From: Anarhynchus alexandrinus
Lineage: Eukaryota; Chordata; Aves; Charadriiformes; Charadriidae
Assembly (NCBI GenBank): GCA_008711295.1
Contig: VUYV01000090.1
Span: 923,331-987,330, forward strand
Direction of reading: 5' to 3'
DNA length: 64,000 nucleotides
Shown: in pieces, positions 13,619 through 27,126 of the stretch
Position numbering within the stretch: position 1 is the first letter of the stretch
Layout of the letters: each line of letters starts with the position of its first letter
Translations under genes and position numbers: made by a program
The notes under the pieces: generated by a model
The model's input: only the letters and a program-made list of their open reading frames with translations
The model's database searches: none
What the model was told of the DNA's origin: nothing

Positions 13619-15595
13619 CTGAAGAAACAAGACACAAGTTTAAATTAAAACTAAATAGAACTTTTTTTTTTTTCTAAATCCCTATATATATTTTCTGCAG
13701 TTCTGAAGCTGTTTGCTGAAATTTTCTAAAACAACACATTTTTACCTCTTAGAAAATGAGAAAGAAAACATCACTGAAAATCTCCCCATCCAATTCTTCA
13801 AGAAAGTATTACCCTGTATTGAAGGAGAAACAGTATATCAACAGATACACTAAGTACCATGCAATTTCCTTTTGCAATGCTCTCGATTTCATTGTATCAA
13901 GGATCAGGACACACATTTCAGGAGTGCAATATTCTTTTAGTTTTACATTCAACAGCAATGAACCTAATTCAATAAAATTGAATCTAATTCAATAAAATGA
14001 CTGGAGAATTTATAAAAAGTTACATAAGTTAACATTCAGAGATCTTGAGCCCATTTGCTTAGGGGACAATTCCTGTGTGAGATTTTCCAGCACAAGTAAG
14101 AAGCTTTTGTGAACCAAAGGTTATACAAAGGGGTGGCAAAAGAGTTAAGTTACACAACTTGGGGGTCTCTCCTAGACCAACAGTTTTGGAAAGACCAAAA
14201 TAACTGTTTAACTCAGGTTTCAACAGACAGCTTGTTAACCACGCCCCTATCTAACTCACAGTTTTTATGCACAAAGTTAGAAAACAGCAGTTGCATGACA
14301 ATCTGTTCAGATATCGTTACTACTGAAACCATACCACTCATAACAAAAAAGCACAGTATCTGAAAGACAGAGGCTCAAGAATGAGGCTTATCTCTGAACA
14401 CGTCCTCTAATCACATTTTGCACATCACTAAAGCAGAACTTCAGACACTGCCTTTTGCTAAGTCTTCACAGAAATAAACCTTAAAATAGCAGAATGATAG
14501 AAATCTCATAATCTCATCTCAGACTTGACATCAAAACAATATTAAAGTTGCCTTTCTCCAAATGTTTGCATTCCTTAGAATACAGTCCACTTTTAACAAC
14601 TCACAAATTACAGCCTCCTGGCAGAATCGGTTCTCCAAAAGAACTGCTGCCTACCCCAAGAGTAACGCTTTATGTATAACGGCAAACTAACTGCTGAAGA
14701 ATAGCATCCCTGCTCTTTCTGTTCCCTTGAGCACACACTTTTTTTCCTTAAGTCCGATCTATCAATCATGAAGTCAGACACAAAGAGCTGAAGCAATGGA
14801 TTTCATTATTTTTAACAACTTAATGAGATTTCCATTGGATCAGTTCACCAAACTGAGTTTTCTCGTGTCCATATGACAGCTAGATCCACCACAAATAAAT
14901 CTGATCACAGCTTCTGGCAGCAGCCCACTGGTGCATTTACATCGATCAACATGGGATCTGTGATAATGGTTTCATGATGAAAAAATAGAAACCTAAATCA
15001 GGAGTCTCATAGGGACTGGGAGCTCTAACAGTGTTGACATTCACCTAAACTTTGATCTTAGAATTACTCAATTGTGTAACATTTTGCATATGGAAGAGGT
15101 TTGTCATCTCAAGGTGAAGTGACAAGGATGAAAAACAACATAACTGTGTAACAGGTACAAGCTAAAACATTCTGTAGCAACACCCACAAAAAAAATTTGA
15201 ACGCATAACTCCTTAGTCTTAATAAAACAGATACTCATTATAGTGTATTGTGCACACATACACACACAAAAAAAAAATCCAAATCTTTGACTACTGAGGA
15301 AAGTTGATTAAAGAATGTAATGACAAATGGCACATACAGAAAAAGAATTCAGATGCGGTTTAAAAAAAAGTTAAAAGCAGTTACACCACATAAGTAGAAG
15401 CAGCAGGCACTATGTAAATAAGCAAGATACAAAAGAAAAGAGTGGCACATGGCAGAATAAACACCTGAAAACTACATAAAGGTCGATTCTGAGCTGTGTC
15501 CCTAAGAATGATATTTTCAAGAAAGGTGTTAACAGTAACGTAACTTTGTCACTACTGCTGCATTACAAAAGTAGAGTTTTCCATGCACGTTAGGG

Positions 15596-15617
15596 AAAAA
15601 AAAAAAAAAAAAAAAAA
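15596..15617. repeat. Poly(A) run
   Basis: Twenty-two consecutive A in intron 1 with no recognisable retroposed body to its left. Confidence 0.95.
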
Positions 15618-18600
15618 TCAAAACTCCTGCACAGTACAGACAGCTACAACTAAAAAATTCAGGTGACTAAAACAAAGTCGTGTCTGATAGACAAATCTGT
15701 GAAAATGTTACAAGGATCTATTAATAAAGAAGTGGCAGAAATTTAGGAAGTGTTATGGTGATAAGATGGGGCAAGAGGGGGGGAGAAGTAGTACATTCCT
15801 GTATCCTACACATAAAAATGAAATTAAAGAGCCTTCTAGAAGATGCCTTCATAATGTAATTGGTCTCTGTCATCTCTCTGATAACCATTCCAGAGGTACG
15901 GAAAAACACAGCTGCAAAGTGAGTCTTGGCTCTTATCTTTACTGAAGATGGATTTTCCAACACAGCTTGGGAAAAAAAAATTTAACATGCATAAACCCAA
16001 TAGCAAAAAAAGGTATCTAAGCAGCAGCATTAACAAGTTAAAGTTAACAATCTTTTGAGGCACCAAATAAGCACAGCAGAACATTTAACTGCATTGGTAA
16101 GGCCATAACACTACCAAGGAGTCGTCAAGCATACCTACTTTCCCATTTATCTCAGTGACAGAAATAGAAAATTATAGGACTGTAGTACACTCCAGTTCAC
16201 AGAAACAGATATACACACAAATCCTGCACATTACCAGAAAACTCAAAACAGAGACAGAAATAGATGAAGTATCACAAATCCTCTAAATTATCTTAAGTGA
16301 CTTATAAGAGAGAAAACTCCTAATATTAGGAAAACTGCTATCAAAATCTCTTCCACAATTAGCTTCATGGTTACAGCCACAGACTGCTGAAATACCCTCT
16401 ACCTAACTTCTCCCCAACCACCCACAATAGTCCTTTTAGGACACTTGGAATCTTGCCAAACACACAGGAAGGAAGACAAAGTTTTTCTCCTGTTTATACA
16501 AACTACTGCACACTGGTAGAAAATTACATACATAGTGCGGAAAATACACATGCAAGAAAAAAAAATTATCTCCCAAAGACATTTTGAAACTGTACTTGCT
16601 GTATGCCTTATACCATGTTATTAATATTTATCACCCTTTGCTTTAGTAACAGAAGTACCTCGCCAACCTTATACATACAGAAGCTGCCTTCAAAACCACA
16701 TCATGTGAAAGTAACATGTCTTTTGAGATTAGATTACAGAAAGGCATGCATGCCCTTGCAAACCATTCTATCACTATCTCGAAGTACTCAACATATGCAA
16801 AGACTCTTCCAAGAATAAACCATTAGCAACCACAAATATCATACATGAAGAAAGCATATCATTTACAGCCTTTGTTTAGAAAAAGAAAAACACAAAGCAT
16901 CATTTTAACATAACCTTTTGTGATGCCAATAGCAAATCCCACCACAAGATACTACACTACTGCCTTAGGTCAGGTAAAAAACCCAAAATACTCAAATACA
17001 CTGTAAAACTAATTCCAAACTACAGCTTTTTCCCTACTAAAAATAAAGTCTGAAGGGCATAGGTTTCCAGTAATTATAGCTCTACCATGTCAGTTTAAGG
17101 CACAAAAGTGAGAGAAAACTGTTTCAATTGCTGAATCAAAACACATTCCCATCCTAGTTACCTCTTTCACTTTCTGAACTTTTTACATATATAAATAGAG
17201 GTGGGATGGTTTAAAATTTGTCAACTTCCTTTTTTTAGGCAGAGAGAATGACTTCCTCTTAGAGCAAGCATTAAGCATTCCTCTGCAGTTTACTGTCCAT
17301 TTCATGTGAAACTTTATGTACAGTAATCCCACAGATGCCCAAAAACCAGCTGATGAAGACAAGCCCAAGTAACATTTAAGACTAACCTGGCATGTACCAA
17401 ACATCTCTTTTCAGTCAAGAGACAGAACAATGGAGAAGGGAAAAAAAACATCACAAGCAGCAACCGAGGTGCCCCAGAGAGAGATTAAGCCTTCACCTTT
17501 GGTATCCTTTTTCACAAGGAGATGGTCATTTATAAAAGCAGAGCAAATCCAGAGCACTTCAAGGAGAAAGAAAAAAAAAAACCAAAAAAAAAACCCACAC
17601 CATGCAAATCCTAGCACATTGTATTAAAATACACTAAGTATACTTCTTCCTAACACCAAATTTGTTGATACTCAAAAACATACTGTAGAAACAACCTTCC
17701 AGTAAAACCTTCGTATTCAGCCAGAGGTGCCTACATATACTACAACATGACATCTCAGCTTTCCATCTTTCCCCAGCACGAAAATGACATCCCTTTTCAA
17801 CTGTTAAAGACCAGACAAGACTTTCAAATACTCTTTGCTCTAGCAGAATCCAATAGGATTCCTCTTGCCACCTCAGATTTTCAAAAGCCTTTTCTCAGTC
17901 CAGGAGAAAAGATTAATTCCCCTTTCATTGAAGACAAACAAGTATCCAGAAATTGTTTACACTTTCCTCATTTACCTTCTCCAACATTTGTCTTCATTTA
18001 GTACAGTACAGTTTTCACATCTAAAATATTAATGCTACACATTTTTAAAAACAGTATTTAAAAAAGTCAATGCTAAATTACATGAATCATTAAGGAAAGC
18101 ACTCAAGTTTGCAAGAATTAAGTTGTCAACCTCCAGTAGCATGTGTTAGTTACCATCTAGTGGACTGGCACAAATATGACGCACAGAATATTACATCTAA
18201 AGGAAACTTTCCACTGTCATCTGTACAAGCTCTTCTCACCATGCAACTTGCCTAACCTTATGCGGTCACATACACATGACAGACTTAAGATGGGCGTGCT
18301 GCCAAAGTGCATTACTGAATAACCACTTCCAAGAGATACAACTTGCTAGCAACCCATTTTCAAGATACTTGAAATGTAGTTCAATCAATTCATTCTGGTG
18401 ATAGACAGTGATCATACAAATGGCTGATACAGTTAACTGTAAACTTTTGAAATACAAGAGTAATACAGTAATTGTGTTGAGAATAATTTGAGTTCAACTT
18501 TTAAAACCATTACTTAGCTAAATCAATGTTCATACGCTCCATTTATATCCCCTTGGCCCAAAGTTCTTCCCCAACAGAGTTGGGCAACTACTTGCAGCAC

Positions 18601-19289
18601 CAGAAGAGATAGCGCAAGTGTGATGGGAATAAGTAGGGCACACAGGAGAGGACACAAACAAACAAAAAAAAAAAGCCACCACCACTACTCTCCCCAAAGA
18701 AAAAAAATACATTACCACTTCCATGCTGCAAAGAACCTTCACTACAGCACTTATTCCAAGTAGATGCAAATGCTAAAACAAACAAAAACCCCAAAACAAA
18801 CAAAACAAAACAAAAACCAGGGGTGTGGGGGTTAGGGGGTGTTCATATCAAGTTTTTTTCCCTTATACATCTGTCTGTGGCCAAGACTTTAAGACTTCTA
18901 ATTTTTATATTAATCTAGTACAACTGCCTACACCATCACAGTGAACACACGTATTGCTCTATGACTGTAATTATATCCCATCCTCTCTGGTTTAAACAGA
19001 AGGCAAATACTTCCCCCAGCCCTCTAACAAGAACCCATGGATACATCTCTGCCTTTGCAGAGTCACCAGATCTGGCAGATAGGGTTTAGCTCTTAGGCTG
19101 GAATGAGGCACCAGCCAACTATTCCTCTCAAAACATGAGTACACACTGCTTACAGACCCAACTGGTAAACCTATATAGCATGTTACTGTAGATTTACACA
19201 CCAAGATCAACAGCATATGAGAATTTTTGTACAGTGCACTTTGCTCTTTATACTTTGCTCTTCTTTCTTTCATAATCAGTACATACGAG

Positions 19290-19390
19290 CAGTTAAGCTG
19301 GATCAAACCATCCATCCAACCCAGCATTCTGTCTTCAAGAGGATACAACAGTAGAGGCCTACAGCAACTTCCCAATAAAGTAACAAATCA
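19290..19390. repeat. Probable ancient amniote interspersed repeat
   Basis: AGCTGGATCAAACCATCCAT, CCAACCCAGCATTCTGTCTT and a CAACAGTAGAGGCCTACAGC stretch follow the same block order as the copy near 61.7 kb. It lies in intron 1 of SLC4A7 and is short and diverged. Confidence 0.45.
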
Positions 19391-19973
19391 GTGCAAGCAG
19401 AATTCAAAATGGTGCTTGACCTAGAGCTAGGAAGCATAGTCAAAGCAGTATTTTTATTGTATAATCAGCCCTCACTTTGTTGGAGTCTCCAGCAACAAGA
19501 AAATAAAATTGAATAAAGAAGAAATATCAGTATTGCTCTGCTTCAAAAATAAAAGTTTAGCTGGAAAAAGAAATTAAAACCTTCATTTTGACCACACATC
19601 TCAAACTAAAGAGGAACTACAAAACCTGATTTTACAACTGTTTTCCAGATATGTGCATGTACATATAGAAAATATTTTAAAACTGACCTTTTTTTATAGA
19701 TAGATACACACACAAACTTGCTTTCTCACACAGCTACTGAAATACACTGTTCAGAACAATTAAGAACCAGTAAGGTAATTCATGATTCATTTTCACAGCA
19801 GCATTTCCCAAGTGGTTTGTTTCAGAACACTGCATTTCTGTTCTAAGCACACATAATACTCAGTCGGGAAATAAAATACATCTCTTATTTACAGAATGCA
19901 CATAACAGCCTCTTCTTTATCCATTCAATCTCCCAAAACTGCAAGCTAATAACCACTAACACTTTCGGGTAGC

Positions 19974-19990
19974 GGGGGGGGGGGGGGGGN
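19974..19990. repeat. Poly(G) run with ambiguous base
   Basis: Sixteen G followed by an N at 19990. The true length is uncertain and the N marks where the assembly could not resolve the run. Confidence 0.95.
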
Positions 19991-22900
19991 TAGTGTTATC
20001 TCCTAATTTTGTAGGATTGCAAGTCTACCAGAAACAGCAACCCTGGAATTGATAAGAAAAGAAGTCAGAAAATTAGTATATTTGTTAATGACATCTGTGA
20101 CTACTGTACGCAGAGTTCAATGACAATCATTCTACCTCTGGCAATCATCAGGACTAGGTCTACACTATAGCTCTCCCACTGTTACCCATACAGAGTATCG
20201 AGCAGCCTTAGTTAAGAGTGAGTAAATTAATACAAAGGGCTTTTTGACATGGCTCACCTGCAGGAACGACTAACAGCAGCACTTGGTAAATTCTAAATAT
20301 ATTGTTTTACTTCTCTGTCAGATTGATTCTGCTTTTAAACCAGAGGCAAGATGAGCCTATGGTGGGCAGGAGGGCAGCATCTCTGGTTGCTGCCTCCTTG
20401 AAGGACAGCCAGAATATGAAAAAAATCAAAGTTCTTTCTAAATAGTACTAAGTGAAGATATTATTCAGCCTATTAAGCAGCCTTTACCTGAACTGCAAAG
20501 CAGTTCTACAAATGCATTTGAAGTTCTCTGGGCATAGTATTGTTCTACACAACAATACTGTATTTTCAGAAGTTGCCAAAGTGATGAAACACTAGCAGTT
20601 CTAAATCAAGCACATCAACCTAACAGCCAAGGGAAAATGCACCAAATATAAATGGCCCCGTCTCATTTTGTCAGCATACAATTTTTAACTGGCCTTGCCC
20701 TCTAAATATACACAGATGAGAGTAAAATTAATAATAATTCACAAACAGAACACTTGCCAGGTTTAAAATAGGAAGCATACCATATAGATGGGCTCCCCCT
20801 TGGTTCTATTTGCTACAGTCTCATTTGCACAGGAAGAGCAGCTTTCCAGATATTTTTTTTCCTACTATCGTAGCAGTGGGTATTGCTTATGCACTACAGG
20901 AAAGACTCAGTACAGCTCAAGGGTTTTGGTGTCGCTCCCACCCTCCCCCTGCTTTTTTCTTGTGAATTTTATCTGTGGTTATACAAATACTATTGTACAC
21001 AACTAACCTCACATGTAAATGAAGATCCCTCCTAATCAAAGCAACACTCAAGAGCCTCACAGGAAGGTTTGATGCTTAGACTTCAGTAAGACCATGGCTA
21101 TAACAAAAGAGGTTAGGAATACTTAGAAAAGTTTTTCTAGCCTACTAATCCTCTAATTAACTGCTCAGCTTACCCTACTATATAAGTCTGACCAATCTGC
21201 TTCTAGAAGATTTAAAAACCAAAAACAAACAATAAAAAAAAAAAAACACACAAAAAAAACCCATGAGGAGCTATTACAAACCTTCAGTTTGGGTAAGTAT
21301 GTCCAACGGACATCAACAGACTTCAGTAAGACTCTCCAGAAGTTACATTTTACTTTTACTTTTCCAAAAATGTATGTGGAGGACAGTGAAAAGAAATGTA
21401 TGTGTGCTACTNAAAAAAAAAAAAAAAAAAAACCAACCAAAAACACCACAACACAAAACACACAACCAAATCCACCACACAACAGTAAACAAAACCCTAT
21501 CGCACTTTTAGAAAAAGGCAGTTCTAAACATGTCATGTCAGTGGTTCTAGCAGGCATCGCACTGGCCACTGTTATGCCCACCAGCACAACCTGCAAGGCA
21601 AGCCATGTCCCAGACAAATCAGACACTAGTCTTTGAACAGCCAACACAAAGTGCTTGTGTTAATCAGAACACAAAATTAAAATGGGAGAAAAAGTCAGAA
21701 AGAAAAGGAAGCATAAACACTGACAAGAGACTGGCTCACAGTAGTGACTGGCTATCAACTAGAGCACACTGCAGCAATTTGTCAATTAAAAAAAAGGGTT
21801 AAAACAAACACAAGAAAAAGGGATTGCTTGATTAATATTAAGGCATGACTAAAATGCAAGAGAATATTTGACTAAAATTAGAAGCCTGTTTGAATTCAAC
21901 CCCAGTGTTCTGCAAGCCAGAAAATTTACAACCATGCATAAAGTTAGCAAATAATGTCACCAATCCAACACAAGATATCAAGTTGCATATCTAACTTTAC
22001 GGTAGTCATTTTACAAAGTTGCATTTTATCACTGCCTCGCAGCACCAAATTTCATTCAAAAAATCAATAGCTCCATTCACTTCAATTTCTCAAATTACAA
22101 TTAGAAAAAGCAGTAGTAGTAGAATCTTTATAACTAGTCACCTCAGATCTTTGCCTAGTCTTCTAGACATATGCATGTCTGATAAGAGTTCTGTGTCCAG
22201 AGCTGAAGGCAGCACCACAATGAAAATCAAAAATCGATCACTGTACTGCAGAGACCCTAACAAACAAGACCACTGCAATCTGATGCATTTTAACATGTCT
22301 AAATGAAACTTACTTATGTTCACACAAAGAAATAGACAATTTAGTGGTAGTCTTATAAAATTTATGTAAAACAGTTCAGGGGTCTTTAAAGCTTCAAGAC
22401 TTGGGAAAATTCCATCCCATAGATTTTAGTTTCCAGGGAACTCTAAAGTAGCAATCTCTGTTACACACTGCATTGCAGTTAAATGGCAGTGATAAAGACT
22501 ACCCATGCAAGAGGTAAGCAATAGCTCATTAACACTAATACTTCGAGTTCACTGCTTCATTGCAGAAATCCCCAAAAAACTGAGTTTTGCAGCTATGCCA
22601 CTGAAGTCTGAAGAAAATGTTATTTTCATGAATATTTTCCCTCAGTTACACAGCTCATTAAGGGTTGGAGTGGGTTTTTTTTGTCTTCAGATTTTGAGGG
22701 TTTTTTTGGTCAAAAGGCACGATCCATAGGCTATTTCAAGATTCTTGACCAGAAACTTCCCTGCTATACTTGCACAGAAATACTCAAATGAAAAGCTGAC
22801 TCAAATTAATGCAAAAAAAAAAAAAAGAAACAAAAGGAAAGAAACAAAAAACCACACTCAACCACTCTCAAAATCTGGTAGTATACCCGTGGGACTGTAA

Positions 22901-23146
22901 AAGCACATTTTCTTTCTGAATTAAGGCAGTTACTATGATTAAGCAATTCTAACTACACAGAAAATATCTTCCCTAATACAGAAATCTCTGCTTCAAGTAT
23001 TACTTCTATCACCAGATCTTTCAAAAATTTCTTCCACAACTAGCGAGTCTAAGGTAGCACACCATCTTAAGACACAGCTGCTAAATATCGCTTGCATCAA
23101 AGCACATTCAAACCATTATTAAGTTATACAGCTGCTAGTTACATAC

Positions 23147-23182
23147 AGGTTGCATTTTCCTCCCTGGACGAGCGCCTTCCAT
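23147..23182 (-). CDS. SLC4A7: Candidate SLC4A7 proximal alternative first exon (MERF-type N-terminus)
   Basis: Twelve codons, MEGARPGRKMQP, running straight into a GTATGT donor at 23146-23141 in phase 0, the phase needed to join exon 2 (giving ...KMQP-GHDEEAVVD). The ATG at 23182-23180 is in AGCATGG, with A at -3 and G at +4. An in-frame TAA lies upstream at 23272-23270 with no in-frame ATG in between. Two out-of-frame upstream ATGs occur at 23262-23260 and 23258-23256. In mammals SLC4A7 is known to have a second, proximal promoter whose product starts MERFRLEKKLP before GPDEEAVVD. The avian peptide shares ME at the start, a basic pair near the end and the terminal P, but little else. The exon lies at the edge of a local GC-rich block with an inverted CCAAT box, as expected of a first exon. 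It is inferred from position, phase and context, and no transcript evidence is available here. Confidence 0.55.
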
Positions 23183-23460
23183 GCTGATGTACAGAAACGG
23201 AGAATGCCCTTGTACGAGACCCTGTAATGAACCTCCCAAGAGATCAGAGACTGCGCATACATGACTGCTTTAGCTCTCTCTGCTTGACACAGATGTACTC
23301 CGGGAAACTGCTCCCCAGCCCTGCAGCCAATCGCTCCCTCGCCAGCCTCTCATCTCCCAGGCTGCTGATTACAGCTACCGCAGGGTCGCACAAGAGCAAA
23401 ATGGGCAAGACGGCATGCCTTCAATTCCAGCTCAGAGAATACCAAAAAAGGAACTGAAAC
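23183..23460 (-). promoter_or_regulatory. SLC4A7: Candidate proximal promoter and 5' UTR of SLC4A7
   Basis: A block of about 280 bp that is clearly richer in G+C and CpG than the surrounding intron, directly upstream (minus strand) of the candidate alternative first exon. It holds an inverted CCAAT box (CCAAT on the plus strand at 23327-23331), about 145 bp before the ATG. Near it are the G-rich stretch GGCGAGGGAGC and a TGCGCAG motif that loosely resembles an NRF-1 half site. There is no TATA box. Mammalian SLC4A7 uses a second promoter inside intron 1, so both position and composition fit. The TSS cannot be assigned from sequence alone. Confidence 0.5.
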
Positions 23461-24749
23461 GGAGTTCGAGACTTAACATTTTCTGCATCAACAGCAGCTA
23501 AGAACAGTTCCAAGGTTATATATTTTCGCTCTGATCCAAGACTTCATTAGCACTACAGAATGAAAGCACATTTGTACCTCGCGTCCCAGAACAGAACAAC
23601 CCAAAAGTCAAACATCTGCTAAGTGTGTTTATAGCTGTATTATCGACCTTTCACTGAATACTCATTCCAAAACCGTTTTGACATAAGCCATATATTCTTG
23701 TTCAGCACAATAAACTTGTGCTTACTGAAACATCCTCATTGTCGGGTTTTTTTCCCCTGTTGAAGAGGTTAAAAAGCTATGCTGCTCGCTGCAATTAATT
23801 TCATGCGTCCTTCCAGAGTAAGATGGCCCTCTGTTTCAGGCACGATATGAGTAGCTATGCTTTTTCCTTGCTTAAGTCAACCATAGAAAAACGCAACCTC
23901 CACTCTAGCAGACTGAATTCATAGCTTCATTTCACTCTTCCCCTCTTCATTGCTGACATACCTTAATCTCCTTGTCCCATCATGTAACGTGTAGGAAAAC
24001 TGGCTCTTTAAGGCATCATCCATAACTTAACCTTCATGACATGACATTGCCTTCCTTGTTCTTTTTTTTCTTCTTTCATTCCTACTTCTTGGATGACAAG
24101 AACTCTAGTAATGAAGCTGGACTGGTGCCACCCCAACCAACGAACACACGAACAACTTGGACTAAACAAAACAAATAACACACTGTTCACAAACTTGGGG
24201 CAAATACTACCAGCCAAAGAGACACACTGTGTAACTGTGAAGATGGCATTTACCACCTAGCAGTTCAGAAATCAGAAGACCACATTCAGTTGCCCTCACT
24301 GCCTTTCTCAGTCCAGAAAATTCTCTAACCATAGACTAATAAAAGTATTCTCAGATAGCGCTGACAAGAGAGTTTAAAAGTAGTTTGTTTCCACTCTGTA
24401 AATAGATGTTCACTCTAACATGTGTGTGAATCTTTTCACTTCCAAGCTATTGGAGGCCCTTCTGTTACTATATGTAAACGACTATAAACTGAATGATTCA
24501 TACAGGAACAACAGTGTTAAACAAAAATATCAGATACCCTAACTCTTAGTTAACTGAGCATCCTAAACCAAACCTATTCTTTTCCTAATGCAGAGAACAG
24601 ATTCATACAGTTCTTCAGCTACTCAGATGAATACTGAAACAGCTATGCTGAATTGTGTTCTGGTGGCTCTCCCACACTTTAATACAGTCTTCCTTAGCAT
24701 AAAACTGTACTAGAAGTACTTCAGTTTCTGAAAGTACAAAAGTTATTTT

Positions 24750-24840
24750 GTTTAGGGGTGGGGTGGGGGGGGAGTGTGTCTGTGAAGGGGAAAGAGGCTG
24801 TCTATTTCTTTGGGATAGAGTAAGGGGGGAAGAGAGGGGC
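24750..24840 (+). repeat. G-rich low-complexity tract
   Basis: Successive G runs (GGGGTGGGGTGGGGGGGGAG, later AAGGGGGGAAGAG and AGGGGC) on the plus strand, which is the template strand for SLC4A7. Several runs of three or more G within a short distance could form a quadruplex. Confidence 0.7.
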
Positions 24841-26604
24841 TAGGAATCACACCTTTGATTTTTTTAAAATTTTTCTAAGTTTTGGAAAGAATACTTACTT
24901 GGTTTGGAAACTTTAAAAAAATAAAAACCTCTCTGAAGCAGTTTATTGAAATCTTTCTTGTCTGTAGTCAACGAATTCCTATTTAATAGGCATTTAGTCT
25001 TGGAACAAAAAAAAAAAAACCCCACTCAGAAGCCTTGTTCCTTTAAAAAAAAAATAGCAAAGAACACGTGCATGTAGAGCCAAGCTGAAAAATCCAACAT
25101 TCTAAAATATAAACAAGTTTTTTTTTTTCAAACAGATGGAAGTTTTCGTCTTTTAAGTCCCATACCAAAATACTTCATGGATAAATGTCTGCTCTTACCT
25201 AAGAATAAATACCAGGGATTCGCATGAGATGGAGAACAACACAGCAACTTCAAACTGCAACTGTCTCAACATGCTTAACTACAAAAGTATTCTAAACCAA
25301 ACTGTAGGCAAATATATTCAAAATTATCACATCCTTGAACATGTTCAGTGACAACACTGTGAGAACTCAAGAGCAAAACTATTTGTGCTGCAGCAATATT
25401 TCAACCATATGCTCGATGCTGCAAAAGAATCTTTATGAAGTGTATGAGGGCTTTATTTTTTTAAAAACAAAAAGAAACTTAAGTAGCCATCATGAAATAT
25501 ACACTTTTCCCATTAATCTTTCCTTCTTAATTTTCACTTTTATACCCCTTCAAGTGCCACTTAATTTGAGCTTATTTCCAGCTATAAAAGCACTTTTTTG
25601 GAAAGACAAAAAGAGTCTAAAAAATATTTATCTATTCTCCAGACAGAAAAGAAAGATTTCATCTGAGCTCTTAGGTCTTTGCAAAACTTTTAACCTTTTC
25701 ACAAGCGATACACAGTCCATGATTTCCTTGTAAGCAGTACAGGCTTCCATTAGAAATTCCCCTCAAAATTAACTAAATTGGACTAATTCCAAAACCTCTG
25801 TTAACCATGGGGTGGAATGCAGAAACATTTACAATGGATTAGAAGAGTAATTTTCATGTCACTTGTTATGACTAGTTTCTGGATCAATCTGTGAAAATAT
25901 CCCCTATCACATCTTACAGCAACACTGGAGCTAACACACGAGCAAGCTGCATATATTACTACAACTACAGGCTCTTCTTACCTATCCTCCAAATTTTGCT
26001 CTTAAAAAGAGTGTCCAATTATGATTCCAGTCTATGATGAAGTGGCGGTAAACTGCCTTATTGCGGGGTCTGCAGAGTCTCCAGCAGGCAGAGCTGTACC
26101 TAATCTGCCATTCCGTGATGGCAGGACACGAGCATGTTTTTATTTAAAGTAGCTGCGGTGGGCAGGATTGTGCTCTCAGCAGGATTTGCCTCATGAGCTC
26201 AAGCCCAGCGCTATCAGACCTAGCCAGGTAGGAGCACAAGGTAACTGAGTGCTCATTTGCTTGCGAAGAGCCCATACTGACATACCCACACAGCTAGCCC
26301 TGAAAATTGCTAGATCTGATATGAGGTTTCTGTTGGTACTTTAAAATCCTGTTTCGGGAGTGGGGTACGTTTATAATCCAAACTCAACCCTTCCTTATAT
26401 GAACAAATTATACAAAAAGAAAATGACAATCTTTTCTAACATTGCAGCCCCAAAAAAACCCAACCCAGTTCACTGTCACCTTTCTTCATGTATCTGAAAG
26501 GATAGAATCTATCAAACTCAAAGCACCTCTCTTTAGAAAAGAATAAAAACCAATAAATACTTATCAATGAGACAATAAGAAAATACTTCTAAATGAGGCT
26601 TTAT

Positions 26605-26670
26605 TTTGGATCGGGGGGGAAGGGTGGCCCAGGTCACAGGGGAGTCAGAGGGGGAGGCAAGGTGCTAGGG
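26605..26670 (+). repeat. G-rich tract
   Basis: At least five G runs (CGGGGGGGAAGGG, CAGGGGAG, AGGGGGAGG, TAGGGGA) within about 65 bp on the plus strand in intron 1. Confidence 0.65.
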
Positions 26671-27084
26671 GATTAAGATGATTCAGGAGCAAGTTGCATG
26701 ACACAAACTTTCTAATGCTAGTATGTCAAATACCATTACACATGGTTTTCTTCAGCTCCTTCTTAAATGGGAACCTACTAACTCTTATTAAGAGGAAGAG
26801 CTTCCTACAAATTTTCTATTGAACACAAATTAAATATAAGCTATTCCTCTAAAGAGACATTATTCCCTTAGCAAGTAAACACAGAAACCTTCACAGGCAG
26901 TGGCTCATCATTTAATGAATTAAAACTATCCATAAAACCCAAGAGTTTGACTGCTTACAAGAATTTTTCAGAATACAATTTCCACATAACAGCTAGTTCC
27001 CAAGAGGTACATCTGCATAGCACGCTTCAGCTTGCTTCAGTTTGTATCGGCACGTACACATGCAACCAAGTGTTTCCAAAAAAA

Positions 27085-27126
27085 GAAAGGGGGGGTGGGG
27101 AGGGTGAGGGGGGAAAAAAAAAAAAG
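27085..27126 (+). repeat. Purine-only G/A tract
   Basis: Nearly pure purine stretch: AAGAAAGG, several G runs (GGGGGTGGGGAGGGTGAGGG), then a run of 13 A, in intron 1. Confidence 0.75.

Larger units (their letters stand above)
13619..23146. other. SLC4A7 intron 1, segment between exon 2 and the proximal first exon
   Basis: About 9.5 kb of AT-rich intron. Contents seen: poly(A) at 15596-15617, AC/A-rich runs near 15255-15278, a possible ancient amniote repeat at 19290-19390, a poly(G) run ending in an ambiguous base (19974-19990), and an A-rich stretch with an ambiguous base at 21412. No coding exon is recognised. Confidence 0.8.

Noticed and set aside
21165..21647. Open frame of 160 codons on the minus strand
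   Set aside because: It crosses an ambiguous base and A-rich low-complexity runs, giving long Phe/Val stretches; not credible coding.
25335..25733. Open frame of 132 codons, plus strand, intron 1
   Set aside because: No recognisable domain and antisense to SLC4A7; one of many chance frames in AT-rich intron.
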